Below, piece by piece: positions 18,353-27,400 of a stretch of DNA of 64,000 bases (position 1 is its first letter; every line of letters begins with the position of its first letter). The notes below the pieces were generated by a model that worked only from the letters and a program-made list of their open reading frames with translations, ran no database searches and had not been told where the DNA came from. Source of the DNA: Pseudoalteromonas piscicida (GTDB taxonomy: Bacteria > Pseudomonadota > Gammaproteobacteria > Enterobacterales > Alteromonadaceae); NCBI RefSeq assembly GCF_002208135.1, contig NZ_CP021647.1, forward strand, positions 127,501 to 191,500, written 5' to 3'. The position numbers and the translations under genes are program-made.

Positions 18353-19018
18353 TTAGAAAGGGTCAGGACATTTTCCTTTACAAGGGTAACCATTCCATCT
18401 TAGGATGATATTTCGCGATGTTGAGGATGAATAACCATCGTTATCACGAACTTTAGCCATTACATTGAAAGAGTCTCCATCTTGTCCCTCAAGCTCAGTG
18501 GATGAACCACTTTGTTTTACGCCATTAACCCAAAGCTCCTGAGAGTCAATCGAACCATCTTTATCTCTGGCAACGATATAAACATGTTTATTAGCACTGC
18601 CAGCTATGGCACTATGCCAAATTTCGACCGATGGCTTATAGTCACATACAGTTTCAAAAACGGCTTCCGAATGAGAAAAAGGGACATTATGTGCTGTACA
18701 AGATACTAAGTGAGTTTCTCGTAAGCGTGCGCCAGTAATTCCGGTAACCCACTGTTCTACTAATTCTCGTAGCTGAGCGCTATTTGAAGTTTGTAATGGT
18801 ATATACTTGCGATTTGTAACGAAGTTATCCTCCACTACATGACAACTTCCAATTCCAGAGGGACATGTGCTGTAGGCATATTCACCTACGCATGAAGCTT
18901 CACCTTCATAAAAATTTTTAGTACCTGTTTGCTCACTTCTGCAGTTAACCGGTTCGTACTCTACGGCATTTGAGAGGCATGAAACACACATTAAAATTGA
19001 ATAGATTATTGCTTTCAT
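18353..19018 (-). CDS. Secreted Cys-rich hypothetical protein
   Basis: This 221-residue protein has a signal peptide (MKAIIYSILMCVSCLSNAV). About ten Cys remain in the mature part, pointing to several disulfides in the periplasm or outside the cell. The C-terminal half (ARDKDGSIDSQELWVNGVKQ..., then MAKVRDNDGYSSS) looks like a PKD/Ig-like beta-sandwich module. I do not recognise the N-terminal half. It is monocistronic and convergent with the TonB receptor. Confidence 0.7.
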   Translation of the reverse strand: MKAIIYSILMCVSCLSNAVEYEPVNCRSEQTGTKNFYEGEASCVGEYAYSTCPSGIGSCHVVEDNFVTNRKYIPLQTSNSAQLRELVEQWVTGITGARLRETHLVSCTAHNVPFSHSEAVFETVCDYKPSVEIWHSAIAGSANKHVYIVARDKDGSIDSQELWVNGVKQSGSSTELEGQDGDSFNVMAKVRDNDGYSSSTSRNIILRWNGYPCKGKCPDPF

Positions 19019-19124
19019 ACGTTTTCCTTGTTGTTTTTATATTACATACAAAAGATATATTCTTATTTATTAATTGTAAATTTTTAGTGTCTTTATTTTC
19101 TGGTTTTATAAAGTGGTGATCGAA

Positions 19125-19934
19125 ATGGCTTTGGCTTATAAGTTAAAGAATAGGATAGACAAGATGATTTCAACTGGAAGCTTCTCATACCCTTTATTAG
19201 TAGGAGTTTCTGGCGTTCAGGGCTCTGGTAAATCAACACTAAGCTATTCTCTTTGTAAGCAACTTAGGGAAGTTGGCATTACCTGTAAGTGTGTGTCGCT
19301 TGATGATTTTTATTTAGACCCAGAAGAGCGGGCAGTGCTTGCTTCAAAGTTTCATCCGCTGTTTCAGCAAAGAGGCTTGCCTGGTACTCACAATCTGCAA
19401 CTATTACAAGATGTTATAGACAGATTTAAACGCGGCGAAGCATTCACTTTACCTGCATTTGATAAATCAGTAGATAGGAAGTTGCCAAATTCAAAATGGC
19501 GAAAAGTTGATGCGGGTTTACAGGTACTTATTATCGAGGGGTGGTGTATTGGTGTGGAGCCGCAGCCTAACGATGAGTTAGCATCTCCCGTTAATCAATT
19601 TGAGCAAGAATTTGATAAAGACGGTTCATTTCGCCTAAAAGTGAACCAAATTTTATGTGAAAAGTATCAAGCTATTTTTTCACAATTAGATAGTCTCATT
19701 TATTTAAATGGAATGAGCTTCGACAGAGTATATCAGTGGCGCCTGCAACAAGAGCATATGCTCAAAGCATCGACAGGAAAAGGGATGAGTGATGAGCAAG
19801 TTAGACAATTTATTCAGCCATTTCAACGCCTATCTGCGTGGGGAATGCAAAGCTTACCAAAAATCGCAGATATTGAAGTGTGTTTGGGAGAGGGTAGAGA
19901 AGTGCTGAAAATAAACACTCAGCTTGGTGAATAA
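19125..19934 (+). CDS. P-loop kinase, D-glycerate 3-kinase-like
   Basis: A 269-residue kinase of the phosphoribulokinase/uridine-kinase fold. The Walker A motif is GVQGSGKST near residue 33. SLDDFYLD, then RGLPGTHNLQLLQ and LPAFDKS, match the plant-type glycerate kinase / yeast Tda10 family. It likely phosphorylates D-glycerate or a related small molecule. The ATG at 19125 is preferred over a GTG at 19113. The stop codon lies in the loop of a strong terminator hairpin. Confidence 0.82.
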   Translation: MALAYKLKNRIDKMISTGSFSYPLLVGVSGVQGSGKSTLSYSLCKQLREVGITCKCVSLDDFYLDPEERAVLASKFHPLFQQRGLPGTHNLQLLQDVIDRFKRGEAFTLPAFDKSVDRKLPNSKWRKVDAGLQVLIIEGWCIGVEPQPNDELASPVNQFEQEFDKDGSFRLKVNQILCEKYQAIFSQLDSLIYLNGMSFDRVYQWRLQQEHMLKASTGKGMSDEQVRQFIQPFQRLSAWGMQSLPKIADIEVCLGEGREVLKINTQLGE

Positions 19935-19950
19935 ACAAGCTGAGTGTAAT
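19915..19950 (+). terminator. Terminator overlapping the stop codon
   Basis: A perfect 12-bp stem, ACACTCAGCTTG (19915-19926) with CAAGCTGAGTGT (19936-19947), followed by AATTTT. The kinase gene's TAA is in the 9-base loop, so the stem includes the last codons of the gene. It may also act for the convergent Tim44-domain gene. Confidence 0.85.
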
Positions 19951-19968
19951 TTTGCTAAAATTGACGAG

Positions 19969-20817
19969 TTAGGCTGCTAGCTCTTCAACACCTACGATTA
20001 GCCAAGGCGCATCTCCTGTCGTTTTACGCTCTAAATGCCATATTTCGTGGATAGGTTCTTCTTGCATGTCGCCTAGGTCACGATATTTACCAGTAAACTT
20101 AATGCTTACTTCCCAGACGTCAGGATGTGTATCTGCACGGACTAACTCAGCGTCAACAAACATCACTTCAGTGTTAACGTCGCCTTGCTGCTCTCGCTCA
20201 CGCTTGAACTCTTCAACTAGCTCTGGACTCAAATATTCAGAAACTGTCGAAAAGTCGTTGTTATTCCATGCTGTTTGGATGGTGTGATAATGTTGTCTGG
20301 CACCTTGTAGGAAGCCATTAATATCAAAATCTTTAGGCAGATTCATAGGCACGCTACTTGCGCCAAAACCGCCGCTGATTGGCCCTTGACTTTGAAACTG
20401 CTGGGGTGGTGGAGTATTGTTGTAGCCACCCATAGGCGGAGCACCGGCATAACTTGGCTGCTGTTTTCTTGCAAGCATGCCCTTAACCAATTTGAAAATT
20501 AAAAAGGCAGCAGCTGCAAGCAAAATCATTTCAAGGAATTGAAAACCCTCAAAATCATCGCCAAGCATCGCGGCAATTAGACCACCAGCTAGCAAGCCGC
20601 CGAGTACACCGGCCATAATACCTTTTTTACTCGATTTAGGCTTTGCTGTAGATTTTGCATTTAATGCTTGTGTATCAGTTTGTTGCTTTTGCTGAGTCGT
20701 TTGCGTTTGCTGCGTTTTACCTGAGCTCTTACTACCAAACTTCTTTCTCGCTTCAGCATTAAAACTGGCTGTAAATAAAAAAGAAACAAGGGAAAGTAAC
20801 ACAATGAAATGTTTCAT
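19969..20817 (-). CDS. Tim44-domain (Tim44-like) membrane protein
   Basis: A 282-residue protein with an N-terminal signal or anchor (MKHFIVLLSLVSFLFTASF), a low-complexity Gln/Thr/Lys linker (about 30-70) and two hydrophobic stretches (GVLGGLLAGGLIAAMLG and FLEMILLAAAAFLIFKLV). A C-terminal Tim44-like/NTF2-fold domain follows (about 165-280; DFDINGFLQGARQHYHTIQ and EIWHLER). The ATG at 20817 has AGGA six bases upstream; the longer frame from 20850 adds 11 residues ahead of the signal. Function in bacteria is unknown. Confidence 0.85.
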   Translation of the reverse strand: MKHFIVLLSLVSFLFTASFNAEARKKFGSKSSGKTQQTQTTQQKQQTDTQALNAKSTAKPKSSKKGIMAGVLGGLLAGGLIAAMLGDDFEGFQFLEMILLAAAAFLIFKLVKGMLARKQQPSYAGAPPMGGYNNTPPPQQFQSQGPISGGFGASSVPMNLPKDFDINGFLQGARQHYHTIQTAWNNNDFSTVSEYLSPELVEEFKREREQQGDVNTEVMFVDAELVRADTHPDVWEVSIKFTGKYRDLGDMQEEPIHEIWHLERKTTGDAPWLIVGVEELAA

Positions 20818-20962
20818 AAAGTTCCTATATACCAAAATAACTGCCGCCATTGTAAAGAACTAACATGGCTATTTAAATAGGTATGTACCTCAATTAAATT
20901 TGTAGTTTGTGAGGTTTAGTAAGGATATTGAGACACCGCCCCAAAAGAGTGGGGCGGTGGCG

Positions 20963-21681
20963 TTATAACCAGCGTAGTGAGCTTGTCACTTCTGATTGGA
21001 AGGTTTCAATCGGCGTGCCTCGGTTTGCCACCAATATGGTGTTTGCTTTACCATCATGAGCAATTAAGCCCTCAAATCGGCTATCACCAAAACTGTCTTT
21101 GCCGTCAATCGTACTTTGTTGACCAGCTGGCACGACAAAAACCGTGAGTGGACCAAACTCGGATTGCATAACCAAGTGAAGGCTTTTTTGGCCTTTAAAA
21201 TTACAAAATGTCGCATAAACCACTTTACCCGGCAAGTTGTCGAACTTACCCCAAACATCGCGAGCTTCTCGTTCACGGTTTGCAGTGACACCGTTTCTTG
21301 CTTTTGCAGTGCATTTTCTTCGTAATACACATGAGCAAGCGCATGTTCACCGGTATCGACAGGGTGTCCAAAACCACCAAAGTAAAAGACCACGGCGGCA
21401 AAAAATACACTGGCTGCAATTGCAAATGGTGCAGTAGCGCGTCTAAACCAAGACATTTTCACTACTCTGTGTTCTTCCGTTTCGAGCTCCTTTTGCTTTG
21501 TAATTATCTTGTCAGCTAACCCCTCAGGCACATCTATATCGAGTGATTTTCCCAAGAAATCGTCAAAGGCTTGCATTTCATCTACCAATGCTTGCAACTC
21601 TGGTTGCTGTTCGGCCTGTTTTTTGACCTCTTCATCATGAGGATCAGCAACGAGGCGGCGTCGAAATTCGAGTTCATCCAT
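20963..21681 (-). pseudogene. DUF3379 family protein, frameshifted (putative anti-sigma factor)
   Basis: Two minus-strand frames together give one DUF3379 protein of about 240 residues. The first (21681 down to about 21250) has MDELEFRRRLVADPHDEEV, a membrane helix (FAIAASVFFAAVVFYFGGF) and VSLQTVNEKLAMFG. The second continues KFDNLPGKVVYATFCNFKGQ to the end SSLRWL. Restoring one base in the run of four C (plus strand 21249-21252) joins the frames. The gene overlaps the upstream ECF sigma gene by 8 bp, which suggests an anti-sigma role by position. It is either a real frameshift or a sequencing error. Confidence 0.8.
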
Positions 21682-22195
21682 CAGTTTGATGCCCCTTTAT
21701 TGGTTCATATTCAGTCATTAAAGCGTCTTTCAGCTGGTTGCGAGCACGGTATAACCTTGTCATCACCGTGTTTTTATTCAGCTCAAGTATATCGGCGATT
21801 TCATCCCCAGAACATCCCATCACTACTTGCAGTAGCAGTGGTTCACGATATTCTGGTGCTAAGTTGGCTATTTGTCGCTGCACAACGGTTTGCTCCATTG
21901 CATCATCCAAAGCTGAACTGGTATCGTCGACCAGCGTATCTTGTTCAACCTCCGCGTAGTCAAATTGCTTGCGCTCAAAACGACGTGCATTTTCTCGTCT
22001 TAAAATAGTTAATAACCAAGGCTTTGCTGCATTTTCATCTTTTAATGAATCAAGTGCGCGCCAAGCCCGCAAAAAAGTTTCTTGTACTAAGTCTTCTGCT
22101 ATTGTCGGATCGCCAGACAACCAATAAGCGAACTTATATAGCTCTTTGTGGTACATCCGAACCAGTGACTCGTAGTGATGTTGTTTACTGGCCAT
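21674..22195 (-). CDS. ECF-type RNA polymerase sigma factor
   Basis: The 173-residue sigma-70 family protein has region 2 (YKFAYWLSGDPTIAEDLVQE-type segment, about 15-75) and region 4 (about 110-160; YREPLLLQVVMGCSGDEIAD then LNKNTVMTRLYRARNQLK). It lacks regions 1 and 3, as ECF sigma factors do. The stop overlaps the start of the DUF3379 gene by 8 bp, so the pair is translationally coupled. The inducing signal is unknown. Confidence 0.92.
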   Translation of the reverse strand: MASKQHHYESLVRMYHKELYKFAYWLSGDPTIAEDLVQETFLRAWRALDSLKDENAAKPWLLTILRRENARRFERKQFDYAEVEQDTLVDDTSSALDDAMEQTVVQRQIANLAPEYREPLLLQVVMGCSGDEIADILELNKNTVMTRLYRARNQLKDALMTEYEPIKGHQTDG

Positions 22196-22331
22196 ATCTA
22201 TGAGACCTATCTTTTTGCAGGTTTATTTCAACAAAAACTCATTTTATTTTAGTTGATTTAGGGAGTGCATCTCACTCCAGCATAAATGATCTGTTAATTA
22301 GTTACTAACAAATCCAGTTCTTATTGCAATA

Positions 22332-22352
22332 AAAAAGCGCCCTGAGGCGCTT
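22332..22352 (-). terminator. Terminator after batD
   Basis: On the minus strand AAGCGCC pairs with GGCGCTT around CTCA and is followed by TTTTTT (plus strand 22331-22336). It closes the Bat operon just beyond the batD stop. Confidence 0.82.
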
Positions 22353-23982
22353 ATTGGTATAGATTGCCTAAATTTTGGCTTTCATTTGTGTGAACCATGC
22401 TTTTTACACTGGTTTTAATTTCACCATATAGTTGAGCCAAGTCTACTTTTGCGTTATTGCCTCCATACAGCGAGCTTTGTAGCGTTTGTACCTGTGCTCG
22501 CAATGAATCAGGTTGGAGTGCTAGCCATTGTGTCATGGTGATATTTTGTTTTTTGGTATAGCTCAGTAGCGCTTGGTAAAAGCCTGCTGGATTATTTTGC
22601 TTAACCGCTTCTGCAAACGAAATTAAAGGTGTTGGATTTTCATCAGTTACCTTAGTTGTTATCGGGTTTGCGGCCGGTTTTGATCTAAGACGCCATACTA
22701 GTAATGTTATTAGCCATAATGTGTATCCACCAGTGGCGAGTCCCCACATCCACAGCGGGATAACGTGCTCTGTGATCACGTTGGTTTGCGTAGCCGTTGA
22801 TGGATTTACGCTTGGACTTGAAAGCGGCTGCGGGATCGGAGCGGCCTGTGGTAAGGCTGGCTGATTTGGGTCATGAATCACGCTGACAGACTTGCTTGGT
22901 AATGTCGCAATCTCTTCACGTTTAGTGATGGTATTAAACCAAGGTAGTTTTACTTCGGGCAGTGCAAAATCACCTGCAAGTTGCGGTAGGTAGGCAAATG
23001 AAATAGTTAACTGTGAGATGACTTTACCATCTCGGGTAATTTGCTTACGTTCTGACGCGTCTGGATAAATTCTAAACCCATTAACGTCTTCAAGCTGAAT
23101 CTCAGGAAGCTGCTCTTTAGTAACACCTACTGCAGTGAGTGTTAGTGTTCGCGTGATGGGCGTCCCAACCATAAACTCGGCATCTTTGGGCTGCCATTCT
23201 TCAGAAAAATTCAAATACTCACTTGGTAACCAGTTGTCAGCAGCGCTAGCTGGGATAGGGGACACTGAAAAGTCGATGGTATTGCCAACCGCAGAAGTCG
23301 CCATTCTACGATAGCCATCTCTGATCTGGCCGTTAAAGATCGGCGGCTCTATGCTGAAGTCACCACTTTTTTGTGGTTGGATCATATATTCGCGGGTGAG
23401 CACCATGTAGCGTCGGCCATCAATAACTTCGTATTCTTCATTGGCTTTGCCCAATTGTGTGAAATTAGCGCCATCCGAGATTGGGGCACTCAATTGACCA
23501 TCTAGTAATTCTTTTCCCACATAGAGCTTAACAGTATAAAGGGCAGCCTGTTGGACATATAGGTTTTTTGTCTTGAGTTCGGTTTTTACGAATATATCTT
23601 CGCTTTGCTGCTTATCATCACGAGCGACAACTTTGATTTCAATCGGCTGGGTCGTTTCACCATCTACCTCTAACGCAGGAATGGTGTAAGTACCCGGAGT
23701 GCGAGCAACGAGCTGCATTTGCCAGGTAGTAGAGCTTGAGACGCTTCCATTAATGATACTGGTTCTAGAGCTGGTATTCACAGGGCTGGTGATAAAGTCG
23801 TTACTAAGGACTGAAACATCAGGAATGGTGCCTTTGACTTTGCCCTCAGCGATAATCGACAACGTGAAATATTCACCTGCGAGCACCGGGTTTTTGTCTA
23901 CGCTTGCTGTGAGATTTTCCAATGCCAACGAGGCGTGGCTTAATATCAACAAAGACAGAAAAAATAGAATGCGTTTTACCAT
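22351..23982 (-). CDS. batD: BatD family protein
   Basis: This 543-residue protein has a signal peptide ([20 protein letters not shown]), beta-sandwich repeats in the periplasmic part (starting LTASVDKNPVLAGEYFTLSI) and one membrane helix near 410-430 (VIPLWMWGLATGGYTLWLIT). A cytoplasmic alpha-helical tail of about 110 residues follows. This is the BatD/BAT (Bacteroides aerotolerance) architecture. It is the last gene of the moxR-DUF58-DUF4381-batA-batB/C-batD run and overlaps batB/C by 7 bp. The complex is thought to act in envelope stress tolerance with MoxR; its exact role is not settled. Confidence 0.9.
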   Translation of the reverse strand: MVKRILFFLSLLILSHASLALENLTASVDKNPVLAGEYFTLSIIAEGKVKGTIPDVSVLSNDFITSPVNTSSRTSIINGSVSSSTTWQMQLVARTPGTYTIPALEVDGETTQPIEIKVVARDDKQQSEDIFVKTELKTKNLYVQQAALYTVKLYVGKELLDGQLSAPISDGANFTQLGKANEEYEVIDGRRYMVLTREYMIQPQKSGDFSIEPPIFNGQIRDGYRRMATSAVGNTIDFSVSPIPASAADNWLPSEYLNFSEEWQPKDAEFMVGTPITRTLTLTAVGVTKEQLPEIQLEDVNGFRIYPDASERKQITRDGKVISQLTISFAYLPQLAGDFALPEVKLPWFNTITKREEIATLPSKSVSVIHDPNQPALPQAAPIPQPLSSPSVNPSTATQTNVITEHVIPLWMWGLATGGYTLWLITLLVWRLRSKPAANPITTKVTDENPTPLISFAEAVKQNNPAGFYQALLSYTKKQNITMTQWLALQPDSLRAQVQTLQSSLYGGNNAKVDLAQLYGEIKTSVKSMVHTNESQNLGNLYQ

Positions 23983-25988
23983 GATTTTTCAGCTCCTCTT
24001 GGTAGACGTCTTTGCTTGCGTTGTTGTGCTTCTAGTTGCATTTTATTTCTCAATAATATGGCTGGATCATCAGGCACCTTTCTAAGAAGTTGATTAAGCT
24101 GCTGCGCTTTTTCAATTTCTTCAGGGGTAAGTGGCCGACTATCTTGCATCATTGCTGCCTGTGCTTTTTCTTCATCCTGCGGTGATTGTTCGGGATCTGG
24201 CATTGGCGCAGCTTGTGCTTGCTCTTGAGTTTGTTCCTCGGCTGCATGCTGGTCTTGGCGAGCAGCATCTAGCTCTGGTTCGTTATTGTTTTGTTCTGAC
24301 TCGCTTCCTGCTTGTGGAGTCTGCTTGTCTTGCTGACCTTGTTGGTCCTGCTGACCTTGTTGGTCTTGCTGACCTTGTTGGTCTTGCTGACCTTGTTGGT
24401 CTTGCTGACTTTGTTGGTCCTGCTGACCTTGTTGGTCCTGCTGATCTTGTTGGTCTTGCTGACCTTGTTGGTCTTGCTGACCTTGTTGGTCTTGCTGACC
24501 TTGTTGGTCTTGCTGACCTTGTTGGTCTTGCTGACCTTGTTGGTCTTGCTGACCTTGTTGGTCTTGCTGACCTTGTTGATCTTGCTGACCTTGTTGATCT
24601 TGCTGACCTTGTTGGTTCTGCTGATCTTGTTGATCCTTTAATAACGCTTCGACTAAGGCCTTGTTGTCCTTTGCTTGTGTAAACTCGGGGTCTTGAGACA
24701 ATGCATTTTCGTAGGCAGAAATCGCTTCATCTAGCTTACCAAGCCTGGCTAGCGCATTACCTAAATTGTATTGACCCTCTGCAGAGCTTGTTTGTTGAAG
24801 TGTTTTTACCGCGCTTTCATAATCTCCGGCTTTATAAAGGGCGGCGCCTTTTAGTACCGGGTTATCGGCAAGCGCAGCCTCATCGAACGCATTATTTTGA
24901 TAGGCCTGTAGTGCGTTTTGGTCGGTATTTTTAAACCACTGTGTCCATTCATTCGCCAGCGCTTTTTGCTGCGGCAACATAGCAAAAACAATCAAAGCAC
25001 TGAGCATAACGGCGTGATTTCTAACCAGTAGCAGTGCGAGTGGAATAAGTGCAATCAGTAGATATATTCCAGCATCTACTCGCCACTTTGCACTTTCTTG
25101 GTCGCGTTTAACCACCGATGTATTTGCACCCAAGTTAGGCTTAAATGTCTCGATGTCGCTATCGTCGGCTGTGTAGCTGGCAAACTTTCCACCCTTTACT
25201 CTCGCGAGTTTTTCAAGTCGAGTCGGGAATAACTTTGGTACGACTATCTGACCATATTGGTCTTTTAAAAATCCGCCTTCAGGTAATTTGATTGGTGCAC
25301 CTTGCGCCGTGCCTAAGGCATAGATACTTAGCTTAAATGGGCTGTCAGAAAGGAGTTTTTGTACATCTTCAGCGTCTTCTTGTTCAAGTCCATCGGTTAC
25401 CAAAATAATGTCACCATATGTTGCACTTGCACCTGTTAACAGGCTAACGGCTTCTTCGATGCCTGCATACACGTTAGAGCCTTTTGAGGGCATGATCTCT
25501 GGACGAAGGCTTGGGATCAAATTCTCAAGTGTGGTGACGTCCGTTGTGAGTGGTGACACGGTAAAGGCATCGCCTGCATAGGCAACTAAACCCGTCTCAC
25601 CTTCTTTAAATAGCTTGAGCATATCTAAAGTTTTAAATCTAGCTTGCGTTAAGCGGTTTGGCGTGAGATCGGTTGAGTACATAGAATAAGACATATCGAG
25701 CACTAATACTCTAGGTGCCTGCGTTTTAAATACCGGAACATCTTGTTTTTCAATACTCGGTCCCGCAACCGCAATAATGGCCAACAAAAAGAACACAATA
25801 CCAAGCCAAGAATTACTTTGGTTTTGGTGTTTTTGACCTTCGGCTGCCATCACCACCTTCATCAAGTGCGGCGCGATAAGTTGTGCTGATTGCTGATTGG
25901 ACTTTTTGGACCATTGCAATGCACTGTATATCACCCAAGGAATAAGCAGCCAAAGCAGATGTGGGCGAATAAATTCAAATTCCATCAT
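23976..25988 (-). CDS. BatB/BatC-type VWA plus TPR protein with Gln-rich repeat
   Basis: A 670-residue protein with two N-terminal membrane helices (about 10-25 and 58-78) and a von Willebrand A domain with MIDAS motif DMSYSMYS (about 98-105). A third helix lies near 310-330. TPR repeats follow (about 375-450: [20 protein letters not shown]). Next comes a tract of about 110 residues of DQQGQQ-type hexads, then an acidic/Gln-rich tail and a basic C-terminus. It combines BatB and BatC functions in one chain, as in many gammaproteobacteria. It starts four bases after batA. Confidence 0.9.
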   Translation of the reverse strand: MMEFEFIRPHLLWLLIPWVIYSALQWSKKSNQQSAQLIAPHLMKVVMAAEGQKHQNQSNSWLGIVFFLLAIIAVAGPSIEKQDVPVFKTQAPRVLVLDMSYSMYSTDLTPNRLTQARFKTLDMLKLFKEGETGLVAYAGDAFTVSPLTTDVTTLENLIPSLRPEIMPSKGSNVYAGIEEAVSLLTGASATYGDIILVTDGLEQEDAEDVQKLLSDSPFKLSIYALGTAQGAPIKLPEGGFLKDQYGQIVVPKLFPTRLEKLARVKGGKFASYTADDSDIETFKPNLGANTSVVKRDQESAKWRVDAGIYLLIALIPLALLLVRNHAVMLSALIVFAMLPQQKALANEWTQWFKNTDQNALQAYQNNAFDEAALADNPVLKGAALYKAGDYESAVKTLQQTSSAEGQYNLGNALARLGKLDEAISAYENALSQDPEFTQAKDNKALVEALLKDQQDQQNQQGQQDQQGQQDQQGQQDQQGQQDQQGQQDQQGQQDQQGQQDQQGQQDQQGQQDQQDQQDQQGQQDQQSQQDQQGQQDQQGQQDQQGQQDQQGQQDKQTPQAGSESEQNNNEPELDAARQDQHAAEEQTQEQAQAAPMPDPEQSPQDEEKAQAAMMQDSRPLTPEEIEKAQQLNQLLRKVPDDPAILLRNKMQLEAQQRKQRRLPRGAEKSW
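24312..24640 (-). repeat. 18-bp minisatellite coding DQQGQQ hexads
   Basis: About 17-18 near-identical 18-bp units (plus strand TTGTTGGTCTTGCTGACC with few substitutions) lie inside the batB/C gene. Because the unit is a multiple of three, copy-number change would keep the frame. Long antisense frames here are by-products of the repeat. Confidence 0.92.
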
Positions 25989-25992
25989 ATAT

Positions 25993-26976
25993 TTACCCTC
26001 TTAATTTTGTTCTTAATACGACACTTAGCCGAGCCATAAAAAGCAAGCAGAGTATCGCAAGGAGAGGAATATAAAACAGTGAAATCTTAGGACGAAAAGT
26101 CTGTGTTTCATCACTTATCGGTTCTAGCTCATCAAGCATCGCGTAGATCTGTTGTAGGCTTTCCACGTCTTTTGCACGAAAATATTGCCCGCCGGTTTCT
26201 TTGGCGATATGCTGCAATGTTTTCTCGTCGATACTACTACCAGCCATGGAGTTAAAACCGAATAAACCAAAACCACGTCTACCATCAGAGCCAACGCCAA
26301 CTGTATAAATTTTAATGCCCTCTTCACGGGCCAAGATCAGTGCTTCTTCTGGTTGAAGGTTACCAGCGGTATTTTGACCATCGGTCAACAAAATCAAAAT
26401 CTTGTTACTTTGTTCACGTTCACCAAAACGCTTTACCGACAAACCGATAGCATCTCCAATCGCTGTGGCGCGTCCAACTAAACCAATTTGTGCCTCACTA
26501 AGCATTTGACTAACCGTTGCTAAATCGCGGGTGAGTGGTGTTTGCAAAAACGCCGTGTCACCAAACAGGATAAGTCCCAGACGATCTCCTTGGCGCGCTT
26601 CGATAAAGTCGCTAACAACGGCTTTGACAACAGACAATCTGTCCACTAAGCGACCTTGGTATTCCATATCTTGTTCAGTCATTGAAGCCGACAAGTCGAC
26701 GGCAAGCATAATATCTCGTCCCTCATTTGGCACAACGATTGGGTCGTCAAGCCAAGTCGGGTTTGCCGCAGCGGTTACCAGTAGTAGCCAGATGAGTGTC
26801 TCCACTAGGCTTACTTTTGCGCGCTTATTGAGTTGATTTGTGCTCGCGAGTTGCAACTTTGCGGCACTTGGCATTCGAATATTGATGTTCGTCTGCGCAA
26901 TACTTGGTTTAAACTTCGCAATTAGCCAAGGCAGAGGTAACAATAAAAAGGCAAGGGGCCAGCTAAATTCAAACAT
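25993..26976 (-). CDS. batA: BatA-type VWA domain protein
   Basis: The 327-residue membrane protein has N-terminal helices (FSWPLAFLLLPLPWLIAKF and TLIWLLLVTAAANP) and a von Willebrand A domain with an intact MIDAS: DLSASMTE (about 93-100), a Thr in QTPLTRD and Asp in LLTDGQNT. A C-terminal helix follows (FYIPLLAILCLLFMARL). It is the third VWA/DUF58-class gene in the operon and overlaps the DUF4381 gene by 8 bp. MIDAS conservation implies metal-dependent ligand binding on the periplasmic side. Confidence 0.9.
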   Translation of the reverse strand: MFEFSWPLAFLLLPLPWLIAKFKPSIAQTNINIRMPSAAKLQLASTNQLNKRAKVSLVETLIWLLLVTAAANPTWLDDPIVVPNEGRDIMLAVDLSASMTEQDMEYQGRLVDRLSVVKAVVSDFIEARQGDRLGLILFGDTAFLQTPLTRDLATVSQMLSEAQIGLVGRATAIGDAIGLSVKRFGEREQSNKILILLTDGQNTAGNLQPEEALILAREEGIKIYTVGVGSDGRRGFGLFGFNSMAGSSIDEKTLQHIAKETGGQYFRAKDVESLQQIYAMLDELEPISDETQTFRPKISLFYIPLLAILCLLFMARLSVVLRTKLRG

Positions 26977-27400
26977 CGAGACGCTCCTTCACTTTGAAGG
27001 TACTAATCGCACGACATAGTTTATCGCTGAGTGCGGGGTCTTGAGTCGGTGCATATAACGAGTCGAGCTCTTGCTGAGTGAGTTCAACGCGTGTGAGTCT
27101 TGCTTGCAGAGTTAACCATTCTTGGCCCGACTTACTCGCAGCGGTATCACCGTAATAATGTTTTACTAAACGTTTGAGTATGGTGTGTAATGTTTGGGCA
27201 TTATCCTGCGAATGACTCAGTTTTACGGCTTCCTTTTTTGCCTTTAAAAATTGCTGGCGACGATACAATAGCCAACACGTAGCCCCAAATATTGCGAGTA
27301 GCACACAAACGGCTCCCCACATTGGATAAGAAAGTGGCCACCAGCTCACGCTTTGAGGGATGACCACATCATTAAGCTGGTCGAGTGGATTGACTTGCAT
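26969..27400 (-). CDS. DUF4381 family protein
   Basis: This 143-residue protein has one membrane helix (WGAVCVLLAIFGATCWLLYR, about 28-47) after a short periplasmic start, then a basic helical cytoplasmic part. DUF4381 genes regularly sit between DUF58 and batA in Bat-type operons, as here. It starts with no gap after the DUF58 stop. Function is unknown beyond that context. Confidence 0.82.
   Translation of the reverse strand: MQVNPLDQLNDVVIPQSVSWWPLSYPMWGAVCVLLAIFGATCWLLYRRQQFLKAKKEAVKLSHSQDNAQTLHTILKRLVKHYYGDTAASKSGQEWLTLQARLTRVELTQQELDSLYAPTQDPALSDKLCRAISTFKVKERLDV

Noticed and set aside
24131..24682. Long plus-strand frames rich in Leu/Val/Asp-Ala antisense to batB/C
   Set aside because: They are produced by the 18-bp repeat, which is open in several frames; the minus-strand Gln-rich tract is part of a real protein.
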